Source: Trifolium pratense (taxonomy: Eukaryota > Streptophyta > Magnoliopsida > Fabales > Fabaceae). From it: a stretch of 64,000 nt of DNA. The position numbers were made by a program, and so were the translations under genes. This document shows positions 1 to 12,732 of this stretch, one piece after another (the stretch's first letter is position 1; each line of letters starts with the position of its first letter). The stretch is taken from contig NC_060063.1 in the NCBI RefSeq assembly GCF_020283565.1, positions 7,896,563-7,960,562 on the forward strand, read 5' to 3'. The notes below the pieces were generated by a model, which ran no database searches, was not told where the DNA came from, and saw only the letters and a list, made by a program, of their open reading frames with translations.

Positions 1-450
1 GGAGCAGCATAATCATGGTGAAGAAGTTGAAAATACAAACGTGTCGTCAGTCAACTCAAGAACAATTATCTTGGTGACCTTCCCATCCTTGAGGTATTCC
101 CGATTAGTAGACAAACCAATGAGAAGGCCAATGACATGTGATTTTGAAGGAATTAAAATATTAAAACATTAACAACAATAATAGAAAACAGTAGACAAAA
201 AACATTTCAAAAAAAGCATAATTTGAAACATACCAACCAAATATTCATAGGCAACATAGTGAACACAAACCTCGCCAATAGTACTCAAAGATAAACCACA
301 ATGAGAAATATCCAGATTCACAGATGGTTGCATCCTGATTTTCATCCGAAAAAGTAGCCTACAAGAATGAATAGAGGTGTGGTAAGAACCAATATTTAAA
401 ATAATTTTGAAATGTTACATGTTATAGACACCCCATCGTTCAATATAGAG
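1..450 (-). pseudogene. Fragment of RPA1-like (replication protein A, OB-fold) gene
   Basis: Read on the minus strand, about 236-356 gives a stretch with ISHCGLSLSTIGEVCVHYV and 20-150 gives HVIGLLIGLSTNREYLKDG followed by KVTKIIVLELTDD. The second part resembles the segment of plant RPA1/RFA-like proteins just before the 'ELTDH..' OB-fold motif (DVIGLLT..., DGKVTKM.V.ELTD). The two parts look like adjacent exons with an AT-rich intron at about 150-236, whose acceptor is not clear. The frame then meets a stop near position 15 instead of continuing into the OB fold. Such RPA-like copies are often multiplied in plant genomes. It is probably a decayed partial copy, and the window edge may hide more. 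Family assignment is from motif resemblance only. Confidence 0.4.
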
Positions 451-882
451 CAATTGCTTCCTCATAGTAGCATGTATTTTGCCACCCTAGTACCAACCAA
501 TAGGTTGAGCGCAAATGAACAACAAAACATACAATATGAAGCATAAAACATAATAACCGCAACTACTACCTTATAAACTGTTTACTCATAAACAATCTTA
601 ATAAACTTATAATAATAAATAAATTTATAATAATAAATAAAAATTTATTTATTTACGTTGCACGCGAAAATAAATTATTCCAAACGAGCCGGATTGAAAA
701 TGAAAACTTAAATTTAGGCGGAATATTTGACTTTGACTTGGAGTCGTTGACATTTATCTACTCTCTCAAGTTAGTTAGTTATGATGATTGCAAACTTGTG
801 ATCATCTTCGATTCAACTTCACTTTAACCTCGATCGACTCACCATAACTGCTTCACCTGAATTTACCAAAAAAATATCGTTC
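451..882. promoter_or_regulatory. AT-rich intergenic region, upstream of the hydrolase gene
   Basis: No coding signal was seen. There is an imperfect AT-rich direct repeat (TAATAATAAATAAAT) at about 605-655. The last 150 bases before the ATG at 883 should contain the 5' UTR and core promoter of the downstream gene, but no convincing TATA box was picked out. Confidence 0.35.
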
Positions 883-3800
883 ATGCTCGCCTCGGACTCC
901 ACCGTCGTGCTCCGAATACCCGTCCGTAACCCGACCCGTTCACACTTCAACACTTTCAGCTTCGATTCAGGAGGAACAACAACTCGATCCAGACCCAGCT
1001 TCTTCCTATGTCCTTCTCTTTCTTTCAATTCTATCAAAATGCAATTGCTCCGCCCAACCGGTTGCTACAGTAACCGTTGCCTTAAGGTTCACGCTCAAAT
1101 TGGCGGCCAAGATTTCTTCAACGCCGCCGTCAGGGATAAACGTGTTCCTCGTCACCTTGTTATTATGGTTAATGGTATAACTGGGAGGTAATCATGTTTT
1201 AAATGCATTTTAGGGTTGGAATTAGGATTAACTATAGTTGTATGTTTTATTACTTTATATACTTGGATCATTTTTAAGACTCCAATTTCGATTTTAGTTC
1301 GAGAATTGGTATGTACTAGTTAGTTGTTAAATAAAAAACTGTGTTGACAAGTAATTGAGCTCAAATAGTTAATGAGTTTATCTAGGACAATTTGTTCGGG
1401 AGAACTGAGTTCCATTCCTGATGGGAACAATTAATTTTTGGCTAAACTTTAATTACCTTGCGACTGAACTCTGAATTATCAGCCCTCATTCCCTTGGAAA
1501 CCAAAGGCTAAACAAGAAAAAACTGTGTTATTAATTAAAAAATAGTTCCATAAGTGCTGCTTAGTTAATAGCTGTAGAGAAGCTGAAATGCAGTGGCTTG
1601 GGTTCGAACCCAACAGACCCCATTTAAATGTGAGTTTAGTCATTAGGCTACTAGACCAATTTTTTTCTTCCATATTTTGTGTAAATGCTCAAGAATTTTG
1701 AAAAGAGCAATGCTATTTAGTAAGAATAATTTAAATGAGAAAGAGTGGAATTCACAAAAATAGGAGATTTGACCTATTAGATTTTGGCTTACCATACATG
1801 GCGTAGTGAGTGATTATTATTGGAAGAGTTACATGATGCCACATAAGATTGTTGTGTTTCTTGTAAACAATCTATCGTAACAATAAGCATTTTCCTTATG
1901 AAAATTACTAATTGATTGATTTCTGATACATCGATTAGTTATTTATAGATGGGTTTAGAAATGATAGAAATAGAAATAGAACTACCCAGACTGTACCAGC
2001 TTAACTAACAGAAACAAATTTTCTGCTTGCATGGCACATTTATTGATCTCGACCGTGACCGTCCGATTTAAATTTCTAAATTGATGGTCGAGAACCTTTA
2101 ATATTGGTTTAGTGAATGTGTAATCTAAGCTGTTCAATCTCAAATCGTTGGTTGAGACTGATTATAGCGTATAACTGTGTGGTGTTATTACTGCAGCGAA
2201 TCCAGGTCCATTGACTAACATAGCGAGTTAGGTTAGCCGTCAGCTTTAGACACACATATCTTTGATATACCACTACAAAAAACCAAATGGAAGTTATTAT
2301 TATTATTTTGATAGGCAAATGTTAGTAGTTAGAACATATTGTTAGAGAGGAGGGGGAAATGTTAGTAGTAGCCAGGGATCGAACCCTGGACCTCCTTCTT
2401 AACTCCTTCAACGTTCCAACCCTTTACCGGGACAGCAAATGGAAGTTATGATTGTGGGAGAGTGTGATAAGATGGTTTGAGTTGAGGAACGTAAGAGAGA
2501 TAAGGGGTTGTGGGTTCAATTCTTCTCACTAACATTTCTTACAATTAATTACTAACTTTTGATCATTAAAAAAGATTATGATTATTTGGGGGGGGGGGGG
2601 GGTCTGAGTTTTTGTACCAGAGTTCCATTATTCTATGATTATGTTAGCTGGATAATTTAATTGTAAATGCTTGTCCAACATTTTCTCATTTATCTTTTGT
2701 GCAATGAAGTTCGTTAGATATTTCGAAATAGACTATGTGTGCGGGGCTATGGTTACAGTGAAATGTGCTTGGTTTTTCAGTGCTTCTGATTGGAGATATG
2801 CGGCAGAGCAGTTGGTAAAGAGGCTTCCAGATAAAGTTATTGTGCACCGTAAGCATTCACACTTTCTTCATAAATATAGCTGCTACATTTCCTGTGCATC
2901 AGAGTATTGTTGATAACTTAGTAGAATTTGAAATGCACCATATCACTGCAATGTAAGTTCTTTTGTTGGGTTTCTGATCTACGTGTCAGTTGTCGGACAA
3001 CACATGGACAGTTTCAAGGTTCTAATTTAGTTTGTTGTTTTGCTGAACTCTCTCCATCTTTATGTGTCATGTAGATGATATAAAACATCTTTCTCAGACA
3101 TAAATGTGACTGATCACCAAAATTTATTAATTTTTTTTTTATATTTTTCAAAATATTAAATCTTCCTGCTCTGATATTCATCTGTGTCTTGCCCTGAAAT
3201 TTCCAAGTCTGCCAATGTTTAACTTATATTTATCGTTTGCACTGTTTATTAAGAAAACCATCAGTTGCATTCTACTTGATAATTTATGGACAGGCAGTGA
3301 ATGCAATTCTTCAAGATTGACGTTTGATGGTGTTGACACAATGGGTGAGAGGCTAGCTGAAGAGGTATTTTGGTAATAATAATATGACCTTGTTTTTGTT
3401 CATCTTAATTTTTCATACTTACTTAAAATTTCATTTATAATGTTGGTTTTTCCATTACGCATTTGCATCTAAACCTTCAGTTTTACTTCGTATTTGACCA
3501 GGTACTATCGGTGGTTAGGCGATGGCCAGAGGTGCAGAAGATATCCTTTGTCGCACATTCTTTAGGAGGCTTGGTGGCAAGATATGCAATTGGGAGACTT
3601 TATGATAATTCTTCAAAATTGGAACGTGTTGGTACCAGCAGAAACTGTTTCAGTGAAGAGACGACTGAATATTCAAAGCAATGCCTTAAACAGATTTATG
3701 AAGCCAAAATTGCTGGATTAGAGCCAATGAATTTTATAACGTTTGCAACACCTCATCTCGGTTCAAGAGGAAATAATCAGGTACTTTTCTATGAGCCGCA

Positions 3801-6800
3801 ACTCAAAATTTTGGTTGAGGCAGTCACTTAATTACTTAAAGTTGTTGGACAAATAAATCTTGCAATTCAATTTTTTTAGAAGTAATGTGCATGGATTGCA
3901 TTTAAGTCTAACTTCATATGTCCTCTTAAGTAGCAATAGTCCACGTATCTGAAGTTTTACTAGTACTCCAAAAATTAACGTCTTGTTTCTACTCTTTGAT
4001 TGAGATCTTAAATGACTATATTTGCATAATTTTTTATTTTTTTGTAGATTTTCAAACACAAATGTTAGAATTTTCTCTAAATACTTAAAATTATACTAGT
4101 CATTGTTAACTTGTAGATTAACATTTCATTGTTATCTCCGAGGGTTAGTTTCTATATTTTTTAGTTATTGAAATTCCGGCACGCAGTGGACACAATGCTA
4201 CAGATGATGCTACAGCATGTGGTGTAGCATCACAAACGCTGAATAAAATAAAGCGATAAATAGCAGAATAATAAATAACACATAAACCGCCTTCAGATAC
4301 TTGTGGGACAAGGCACGTCTTGGCTTGTTGGATAAGCACGAAAATTATACCTGAAACAAATCTTCCAAAGATGTGATATAAAAATTCTGCGTAAAACAGA
4401 GCATCATAATGCTGTACGCGATGCTACAGCATCCTATGTAGCATTATGGCTATAACTTGTTTTTGCAAAATGTAGCCAACATAAAAACCTCAACAATCTC
4501 CCCCTTTGGCAAATTTTGGCTAAAACAATCTTTGACAGATAATCATCTTGGTCTTCTATCTTCAATGTGCAACTCTTGCCTTTGATCTTCAGATTAGACA
4601 TACATGTTGTGCATTCATAATTAAGCATGTAGAAGTTACCTATATTTCTATGACTGTAACTAACTAAGTCACCCATATTGCTATGACTGTGACCCAAATC
4701 ACCCATATTTCTATGATTGTAATCCTAAGCATAAAAGGCATCCATATTTCTATGATTATGACTAAGCACGATGAATCATCCATATTTCTATGGTTATAAG
4801 ATTATGATCATGCCCTATGCTACAAGTTTAAATGCTTTTTGAAGTTCTTGCATGCACATCACCCAGAGCAGAAAGTAAATTTTTCCCCCCTCAAAACATG
4901 CACATCACCATTCACACATACAGATGCTATACTAGATGCTATAGCATTCTTCATCACATCATGCACATCAGAAATATTACTCCCCCTTTTTAGCCATAAA
5001 TTCTGACAAATAAAGTCAGTACCACAGAATACATAGTACCACGGGTATCAAAGAATAGAAAACCACAGAGTGCATATTACAGACCAGGTGCACACGCAGG
5101 TACAATGAATATCAGGGCATAGCCCACACAAATAACCAGAGAACAAAAGCTCGAAAAAGGTAACAAGTGAGCTGTTATCCACAGTACCAAAAAATAACAG
5201 AGGCATGCAGCAGCGGAATTAAACACATCTAGCCTCACAGAGCTTACCAAAACTGAGAGAAATAAACTCTCAAAGTGGATTCAAGATAGGAGAAATAAAC
5301 TCCTTCAGTCAGCATAAACAGTCTTCAGAAAAACATCCGAGAAAAAATAAATTCTCACTTCATACATCCCCAAACACCAAGCACATAAACTAGCACACTA
5401 CTTAATCATAGCATAAGTTGCAAGATCACCAACACGCTAGCTATATTCTGCTACTCCCCCTCAATAGCATATCAGAGAACAATTACTCTCCTTGAGTACA
5501 TCAACTCATGCATATCAGAATGAACACAACCATCAGAGAATACTTACTCCCCTTGAAACATGCATATATAAGAACACAAGTATACAAGCAACACCTTCTT
5601 CTTCCGTATATCCCTCTTCCTTGTCCATAATGCCAGAAAGTATCTTCCCTGGAGCTCACCCAGATACAGAACAGGATGTCTGCTCTGATACCAATTGAAA
5701 TTCCGGCACGCAGTGGATACAATGCTACAGATGATGCTACAGCATGTGGTGTAGCATCACAAACGCTGAATAAAATAAAGCGATAAATAGCAGAATAATA
5801 AATAACACATAAACCGCCTTCAGATACTTGTGGGACAAGGCACGTCTTGGCTTGTTGGATAAGCACGAAAATTATATCTGAAACAAATCTTCCAAAGATG
5901 TGATATAAAAATTCTGCGTAAAACAGAGCATCATAATGCTGTACGCGATGCTACAGCATCCGATGTAGCATTATGGCTATAACTTGTTTTTGCAAAATGT
6001 AGCCAACATAAAAACCTCAACAGTTATTATTATGATTTGTTTCCTTATTTCACTTAATATTTTTGATTAGGGGTTGTCTACATCAATACATAGGGATTAG
6101 TGTTTATTCTTTTGTATGTTTGTCTGGATTTTGCACATCCTTGTGGTCTGTTTCTTTCTTATCTCAAGCCAAATGACTGTATGTTTGTCTCGCTGCCAGA
6201 TCCAAGTTGTTGGTTGGTCATATGTCATATATCATATGTCCAAGCCATTCTTATCTTAGTGTGGTTTCTTTGTTGTCTTAAGTTGCTTTCTAATGGCATA
6301 TACTATCTAGTCATTGATCTTAGCAAACATTCAATAGTCTCTGGATGTCCTTTCGCACAAGAAACGTCAAGGTGAGTCGTCGGAACTGGTCACAAATACT
6401 TGTCCCACTTAAGTTGTTTATTTTGGTAGTTTCGTTGTCCGACCATCACCATGGCTGTGCTGCTGGCAGCAATCACAGAACTATCCATGACATGTTCCAA
6501 ACACAAGTTGGTTGCTTTAGGAAAAGGACAATGTCTAAGCCCAATACCATCATAGTTTATTTTTCCTCCAGTTCGTGATAAAAGGGGATATTTGTAACAA
6601 GCCTGAAGCTTTAGCTTGAGCGGAGTGTTGGAATATTAGAAATATCTTATATGCTTATATTATGTTAGAGTATCTTAGTTTATATAGTAGTATCAATTTA
6701 TAATCGTAGAGTATCCTAGATTATCTCCTAGTTCTAGTTTCTATATTACTTATTATTATGATTTTGCTTAGACCATCTCCCATTGGAAACTCTTTTATAT

Positions 6801-9800
6801 CAAGCTTCTGTTAAGTTAGTATCCACTTATTAAAAATAATATTTAAATTTCTATTTCTCTCATCTTTCTATCTAAAATTCATAAAATCTACAAAAAAGAA
6901 ATATATTAGATAGTAAAGGGTTTTCATGTAACTGAATTTTTATAAGTGGTGTGATATTAGTTGTTATATACTTTGGTGCTCAATTTGGGTTTGAAACCCA
7001 AAGTCTTGATAAAAAACAGAATTCAGGAAGAAGCAACTCCAATAATGTAGTACGCGTGAACTAGGAAAGAAGAAAAAGAAAAGGAGCACAGATGATAAGG
7101 GTTTTCAATGAAGAATCCTCCTCCCAAGAGCCAACACTCTCCCCATTGATAGAGTACAAATGTGAACACCAAAATGAGTTTGGGTTTCACTAGAAATTAT
7201 AAAAGGTCTTAAAGATAGAAAACAACTAAAATCCACTCTTTGTTAAACATAACCAAGTACATATTGAGAATAGCCATCAATAGTATCTATACCCCATCCA
7301 ATGCATATTGCATACACAATATGCTGACATTGAAATAAGGCTTAATTAGTTAAATGGTCCCTTAAAGACATTTTAGGTTTCATTATGGTCCCTTAAAGAA
7401 AAAAAAGTCTGAATTGGTCCCTTATTGATATCACGTTTGCCACATTGGTCCCTTCCGTTAATTTATTAACACCAAATATATTAGGTGGACCAACATTACA
7501 TGTGGTCCACCATAGATCTTAATAAATCATTTAATCTTAACCTTTGATTCTTTTGTCAAAATAGTAACCATTTGATTTTGTATGTCTACCACATCTAGCA
7601 ATACACCATCAACAACTATTTTTTCTCTCCATTTCTTCATCTTCTTCAATGGACTCACCATGAACACACCATTGACCTTCAATGGAGCTTTCACAAAAAA
7701 ACTCAAATCGGCTTCAAAAATCATAAAAGAATACACAAATTCGCTTGATTTTTAGCACTGGTCATGAATCTATGCTTAGATTTCATAGTGGAGGCTTATA
7801 TTTTGAAAATCGAAACAACTTAAGAACATAAAAATGACCAAAACATGATTCAAGCAAACTCACGCAAAATTAACGATTGGAAAAGCTTCAGAACGTGATA
7901 TTGAACATAAATCAACCAATACTTGCTTGGTTTAAGCTTTAGAAGGAAATTGAAGAGACAAATTGAGGAAGAAGGTGATGTTGGAAAATTGGGGAAAAAG
8001 ATGAATTTTAGGGTTTGTTTGAAGGTTGATTGAAGATTTGAGTATATTTTTTATGATGTTTATGAAAAAGATGAAGAAGAATGGAGGCAGAAGATGAAGA
8101 AGGGAGGAGGAAGAAGATGAACAGTGTTTTTTTGCACCATTTAACGCTTTTTGTCAAAAACTAACGGAAAGGACCAAAATGACTAGCGGAGATGTCCTTA
8201 AGGGACCAATCCGGACCTTTTTTTCTTTAAGGGACCATTGTGAAACCTAAAATGTCTTTAAGGGATCATTTGACTAATTAAGCCTTGAAATAAACTAATG
8301 TAAATTGAGATAAAGCACAGTAAGTTGGTGGGGTCCATTGGAGACAACACTAGTGGTGATGGGTTAGGCTTGACAAGGCGCTTCATATCCAGTAGTAGTT
8401 GCCGGTTGGGAAGGCGGCTGATGATAGCAGTGAATCGTGAACCAAAAATGAGGTTTAAGTTCTGAGAAAGGTATCCACAGCAAGGAGGCTGGAAACCAAA
8501 GGTGAAACACAATTTTTCAGCAAAATACAATATACTTGTAGGCCGTAGTAGTATTGTGTTCTCACGGATTAGGATTGTTTCATGTTTAGGCTTTAGATAC
8601 CATGTTAAGAGAAAATGAATAGAGAAAAACGAGGTATATGAGTGAACCAACCAAAGTGTCTCAGCTACTTAGTAGGCTATATAAACTTACAACGATAAAT
8701 ACAACGATTTGCAGTTATCGTAATCACTGTTAGTTACATAGTATTATAAAACTTATAACTAAACTATTTATATTATAACAGATACACAAGCACATATATT
8801 GGAATCGCAGTAAAATATCTCATTGTTTTTCTCCATTGGTTGTTTGTTATAGCTTCCTTTACTTGGCGGTCTTCCTTTCCTTGAAAGAAGAGCATCCCAA
8901 ACTGCACACTTAGTTGCCGGGAGATCTGGGAAGCATCTCTTCCTCATGGACAGTGATGGTGGAAAACCTCCTCTTCTCCTGCGGATGGTTGATGACTCTG
9001 ACGATCTAAAATTTATGTTAGTACTCATGTATCAGTTAATTTCAACAGATCATAATACCCCTTTCTGTTTTATTGCCAATCTAATTGTTTGTGATGGTGT
9101 AGGTCAGCTTTACATGCATTCAAGCGTCGGGTAGCATATGCAAATGCGAATTATGATCGTATCCTCTTTTTAATTTAGATATTGAATAATAATTCGTTTT
9201 TGATGTTTATTAAATTTCCAATATTAAAAAAGCTCAAGACTTAAGAATCTATAGTCGACCATATATGTCAAATTTAGAAGCGGCAGTTTTATGTGCATTG
9301 TAAAAAGTTTATAGACAGCTAGAAACCATGTCAACTTGGCAAATAATAAGTTGGTAATTTTCCAATTATAAATTGGCACAAAGGTGCTAATAGAACTTTC
9401 AATAAGGAAATACTTTTTACACACTGATGATTCTTGACATAGCTTGAAGAGATGGTCGGATGGCGTACCTCGTCAATTCGCCGTCAACATGAACTTCCTA
9501 AGGTATTGAATTTCTAATAATATTCTAGCTTAATGCTTCACCTTGCTTTCAGAGACTAAATTCTGTTTTCTTTTGTGCTAGTCCAATCTTATTGTAAGTG
9601 ATGCGAAATACCCACACATCGTTTATGTTGAAGGAGAGAACACCAAAGAATTTTACAATAAAGCGTCTTCAAATGTTGGAGGCCAAACGGTTGACTTAGA
9701 AGGTTCTTCCCTTATTTCAAAACGCAAGTTAATTTTGTAATATAATGAAAATGTTCTAATCTTCGAAAATAATGTTAACAGTAGCTCATCCTCATTCAGG

Positions 9801-11153
9801 AATTGCCTCACTAATATGTAATGAATTGTCATGAACGAACTATTTAGTAGCTGATTCTTTTGATTCTTAGACTGCTTGATAGCTCCTATTTTTATGATGC
9901 TTTTATTCTTCCTTAATGTAGAGAAGATGATAAGGGGTCTCACTCAGGTGCCTTGGGAACGAGTGGATGTTAGCTTTGAGACAAGTAAACAGCGCTACGT
10001 TGCTCACAGTACAATTCAGGTACGGCTTTGTATCTTAAATCTTCACTACAAAATTTGTGTGATATCCTTTTGATGCAGTCTTTTAAAAATACTTTCTTCA
10101 CGTTTTGTATGTAACTTGATATTCTGCTTTAGCATTTGGGGCACCATTCTATTTCTGCTTTTATAGGAAATCATGTTATGTCCAATGATTTTTCCCAAAA
10201 GTTAAATTAGGTTTATGAGATAAAGTATTATATTCTGTGTGACAAGGAAATAGATCTAGGTGAGTTGACTCATACAAAAATAAATTATTGGGGTTTTAGA
10301 ATGTTCTAGTGAAATTTAAACGAGGCTTCGCTTGTGAGTTTGGTTCACACACTACCTTGAAGATAGTAATCTCATAAAATAAACTTGTAACAGTGATGAT
10401 GATTATTCTTGAAATAAGAGCATTATGTCAAATACTAACTATAGAAATTTTTACATCTTACAATGATTTCAAATTTTTTCAAACTTTATCAATTAGGAAT
10501 GCTTAGGAAAACATACAATATAAGATATGAATTATGAATTTAACTAAGGCTCAAATACATCTTAGTGCTATAAACAGGACCTGCAGATAACCAGGTCTCA
10601 AGACTAAACCTGATGATCTTATACAATTTTGGCTTCGTAAAGCCTATGAAGTACTGCAATCTAGTCCAATCCCCAATAAAAAAAACAATACTCTATATAG
10701 CACTTGGAAATTTCAGCTAATGCTCTTATAATTTCATTGCGGTGTGTGTGACGGGATTGAGCACTCTATTATTGTCTGTTGCTTCTGCCTCCTGTTACCA
10801 TTCCAAGAATTTGTCACTTCCTGGGCATTGACACATCAAACTGAAGTTTTTGATATATATTTGAGATTTAGAATTTTTTTCTTGATAGAAGTTAAACCAG
10901 TTTTTGGCTTTGCATATTAGATTTTGAATTTTACTCGCTCCGAATCTTCTCTCACATTTTCATTTGGAGAGGAAGCAATTAAACTTGCAAGCTTTGAAAA
11001 ATTATGTAGCAAGTAGGCTCTTTTTACGAAGATACTGCTTTAGATTGATGTTCTTTGTTTTGGGTGGTTGCTCTCGATCAGGTGAAAACCTACTGGTTGA
11101 ATTCAGATGGCGCTGATGTGGTATATCATATGATAGACAACTTCCATCTTTAG
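883..11153 (+). CDS. Plastid-type DUF676 alpha/beta hydrolase (putative lipase/serine esterase), 10 exons
   Basis: Exons 883-1187, 2781-2848, 3294-3364, 3502-3780, 8853-9016, 9103-9158, 9450-9502, 9582-9702, 9922-10019 and 11082-11153 join in frame with GT-AG borders to 1287 nt (428 residues). The N-terminal ~75 residues are Ser/Arg-rich and poor in acids, like a plastid transit peptide. HLVIMVNGITGSASDW starts the hydrolase fold. FVAHSLGGLVARYAIG carries the GxSxG-like nucleophile (AHSLGG), and FITFATPHLGSRG, the FLERRASQTAHL region, MVGWRTSSIRRQHELPK and QRYVAHSTIQVKTYW follow. This layout matches the Arabidopsis At1g29120 type in my memory of that family. Substrate is unknown; esterase or lipase activity is inferred from the family. 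The exon 9103-9158/9450 junction gives a Gln where relatives have a different residue. The 5.07 kb intron 4 holds a Copia derivative, a Copia remnant and a MULE. The gene looks intact. Confidence 0.88.
1570..1680 (-). mobile_element. tRNA-derived SINE remnant (in intron 1)
   Basis: The minus strand has an A-box-like segment (AGCCTAATGACTAAAC) and a B-box palindrome GGGTTCGAACCC near 1600. This is the internal Pol III promoter layout of plant SINEs. No clear tail or target duplication was found, so the ends are approximate. Confidence 0.45.
2345..2445 (-). mobile_element. tRNA-derived SINE remnant (in intron 1)
   Basis: On the minus strand GGAGTTAAGAAGGAGGTCC is followed by a B-box-like CCAGGGTTCGATCCCTGG. 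The same 'ggagttggaggtccagagttcaa' style block occurs on the plus strand near 24350, so both belong to one SINE family. Ends are approximate. Confidence 0.5.
2455..2585 (+). mobile_element. tRNA-derived SINE remnant (in intron 1)
   Basis: GATGGTTTGAGTTGAGGAAC followed by GGGGTTGTGGGTTCAATTC has the spacing of a degenerate A box and B box. It lies tail to tail with the minus-strand SINE just upstream. A run of 13 G follows at 2590-2602. Confidence 0.4.
4169..4495 (-). repeat. 3' LTR of the small Copia element
   Basis: This 327-bp copy lies downstream on the element's own (minus) strand. It differs from the other LTR by three substitutions. Confidence 0.92.
5696..6022 (-). repeat. 5' LTR of the small Copia element
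   Basis: This 327-bp copy is immediately followed, on the minus strand, by the Met-tRNA primer site at about 5683-5694. Confidence 0.92.
6545..6780 (+). mobile_element. Copia 3' remnant: end of RNase H region and LTR start
   Basis: GTTCGTGATAAAAGGGGATA resembles the C-terminal end of Copia pol. TAGCTTGAGCGGAGTG looks like a polypurine tract just before TTGGAATATTAGAAATATC, the usual start of a common Copia LTR. The coding part has several stops. The 3' limit is not visible. Confidence 0.45.
7339..8284. mobile_element. Non-autonomous MULE with ~60-bp terminal inverted repeats
   Basis: Starts GGCTTAATTAGTTAAATGG and ends with its near-perfect inverse. The TIRs contain GGTCCCTTAAAG repeats and pair over about 60 bp. 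The flanks carry the perfect 9-bp duplication TTGAAATAA (7330-7338 and 8285-8293), the size made by Mutator-like transposases. The 946-bp body encodes nothing recognisable. It lies in intron 4 of the hydrolase gene. Confidence 0.92.
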
Positions 11154-12191
11154 TCTTTTTGTAAAGTTTGATGTCAACAAATCAATGTTGCTTGAATGTT
11201 TTGCATCGTCATCCTTCACGGATGAAGGAAGTGTTGTACATTTTATTGTGGCATGGACTGTTGATTTAATGCATCTTTATGTATATGAGACCTGCTATTT
11301 AGTGGTTCCTTCATAAATTAATGTTATTGAAAAAGCTGCTATATTTTGTTGTGTATATATTTTTGTATGCTGTACAAGTCCTATAGCACACTTGGATTTG
11401 GCAACTTCAATCTGATTCCTAATAATTGTTCATTTATTTCTGCATTGATCTTTTGTTGTTGTCGTCGTCTTCGTCGTCATCATATAGCTAGTGTTATACT
11501 GTTCTTGCATATTTAATAAAATGTGCACACAAATTTTAACTATATGACTAGCACTTAAAAAGATTTTTGCAAAGATCTTTTAGTAAGACACATTCTCTTA
11601 TTTTGTAGTAATTGTACGGTGTGAAAGAAAATTTTACAAATATTTGATGTGTGGTGCGAATAAAATTGTGGATATAGAATTTATTTTAAAGACATGTTAG
11701 TATTTGTCATTTTTGTTAGTGGGAGAGTTTAACCGGTAACCTTTTCATTTGTTAAATACAGTTATTTAGTGAACCGAAAAATAAATTTTTACTTAGCGGA
11801 GGGAGTATATTCAACCCAATGAGGTGTCAAATGTGACAGTTAGGTTTTCGTTGAATATAAAGTTTAGTGCAAAGTCATTCTTTGTAGAAACTTAACATCC
11901 CAATTAAGTTGACACTCTGAGCACCACCAATTATATGCAACACCAAACAAATTTATTGATATAACAAAACTGAAATTTGGAGGGATGGACTCAAACTCGA
12001 GAAAAACAATCAACTGAATTTATAAGAAGGCAAAACCATCTTATTGCAAATAAAATCCCGAGCAATAAAGCTAGAGACATTTTCCCACCAATAAGATTTA
12101 AACTAAAACCTGCTAACTTATCACCAGAACAATTTCCCGAGAACTGTTCATATGAGAGCCAATCTAATCTTTCAAGGAATAATATGATTAT
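11154..12191. other. 3' flank of the hydrolase gene and intergenic space
   Basis: The 3' UTR of the hydrolase gene should lie in the first few hundred bases; no clear poly(A) signal was chosen. GCGGAGGGAGTAT at about 11797 resembles one end of a Stowaway-like MITE, but no partner end was found. Nothing else was identified. Confidence 0.3.
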
Positions 12192-12732
12192 CAAGGTTGT
12201 CAGAACCGGACCGGTCATCGAACCGGCGAGTTCACCGGTTCAAGGTTTAATTGGTCGGACCGGGTTCAATCGGGGTCGAACCGTTTTTAATTATATATAT
12301 ATTTTAATTAATATATAAATAAATATATATATGAATAATTGCTCAATATTTCATAATTTCACATATTAAAAAGATAAAATATCACAAGTCAAAATAAAAT
12401 AAAATTTATAATTCAAACCAAATGAAAAATAGATGAAAAACAAAATTCTTTCCTATTCTTACGACGTCGTTGTTTTGTTTCAGATTTTTAAAAAAAAAAA
12501 AATTAAAACGACGTCGTTTTGCCCTTTTTTATTTTTTATTTTTTAAAAAAACTGCAAAACCGCTTGACCCGCTCGGCCGGTTCGCCAGTTCGACCCGGTC
12601 CAACCCCGGTTCACGCGTTTTTTTGCCGGTCGGTTTCCTATCCGTTTTTTGCTCAAAATCGAACCGTTTTCATGACCGGTTCACGGTCCGACCGGTCCGA
12701 CCGGCCGGTTCGGTCCGGTTTTGATAACCTTG
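12192..12732. mobile_element. Non-autonomous hAT-type element with CCGG-rich ends
   Basis: The ends CAAGGTTGTCAGAACCGG and the inverse of CCGGTTTTGATAACCTTG pair as terminal inverted repeats. The 8-bp duplication ATGATTAT lies at 12184-12191 and 12733-12740, as hAT elements make. The subterminal regions are packed with CCGGT/ACCGG words. The AT-rich middle has two copies of ACGACGTCGTT (about 12461 and 12507), a palindrome that could pair. No coding capacity. Confidence 0.88.

Larger units (their letters stand above)
4169..6022 (-). mobile_element. Complete non-autonomous Copia element (TRIM/SMART-like) derived from a SIRE-type parent
   Basis: Two 327-bp direct repeats (4169-4495 and 5696-6022) differ at only three positions and begin/end TG...CA on the minus strand. 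They are flanked by the 5-bp duplication GTTAT at 4164-4168 and 6023-6027. Next to the right LTR, on the minus strand, lies TGGTATCAGAGC, the initiator-Met tRNA primer site. Reading on, the leader and the first gag codons (ATGGACAAGGAA) closely match those of the SIRE-like element at 43200-43280, and the LTR starts share TGGCTACATTTTGCAAAAAC. The 1.2 kb interior has no pol. It is therefore a young internally deleted derivative moved in trans, sitting in intron 4 of the hydrolase gene. Confidence 0.93.

Noticed and set aside
5501..5866. Open frames on the minus strand in the small Copia element (also 4145-4339) as genes
   Set aside because: They lie in LTR sequence and occur in both LTRs; only the short gag start near the primer site is meaningful.
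11797..11812. Complete Stowaway MITE
   Set aside because: Only one CGGAGGGAGTA-like end is visible; no inverse partner with a TA duplication was found.
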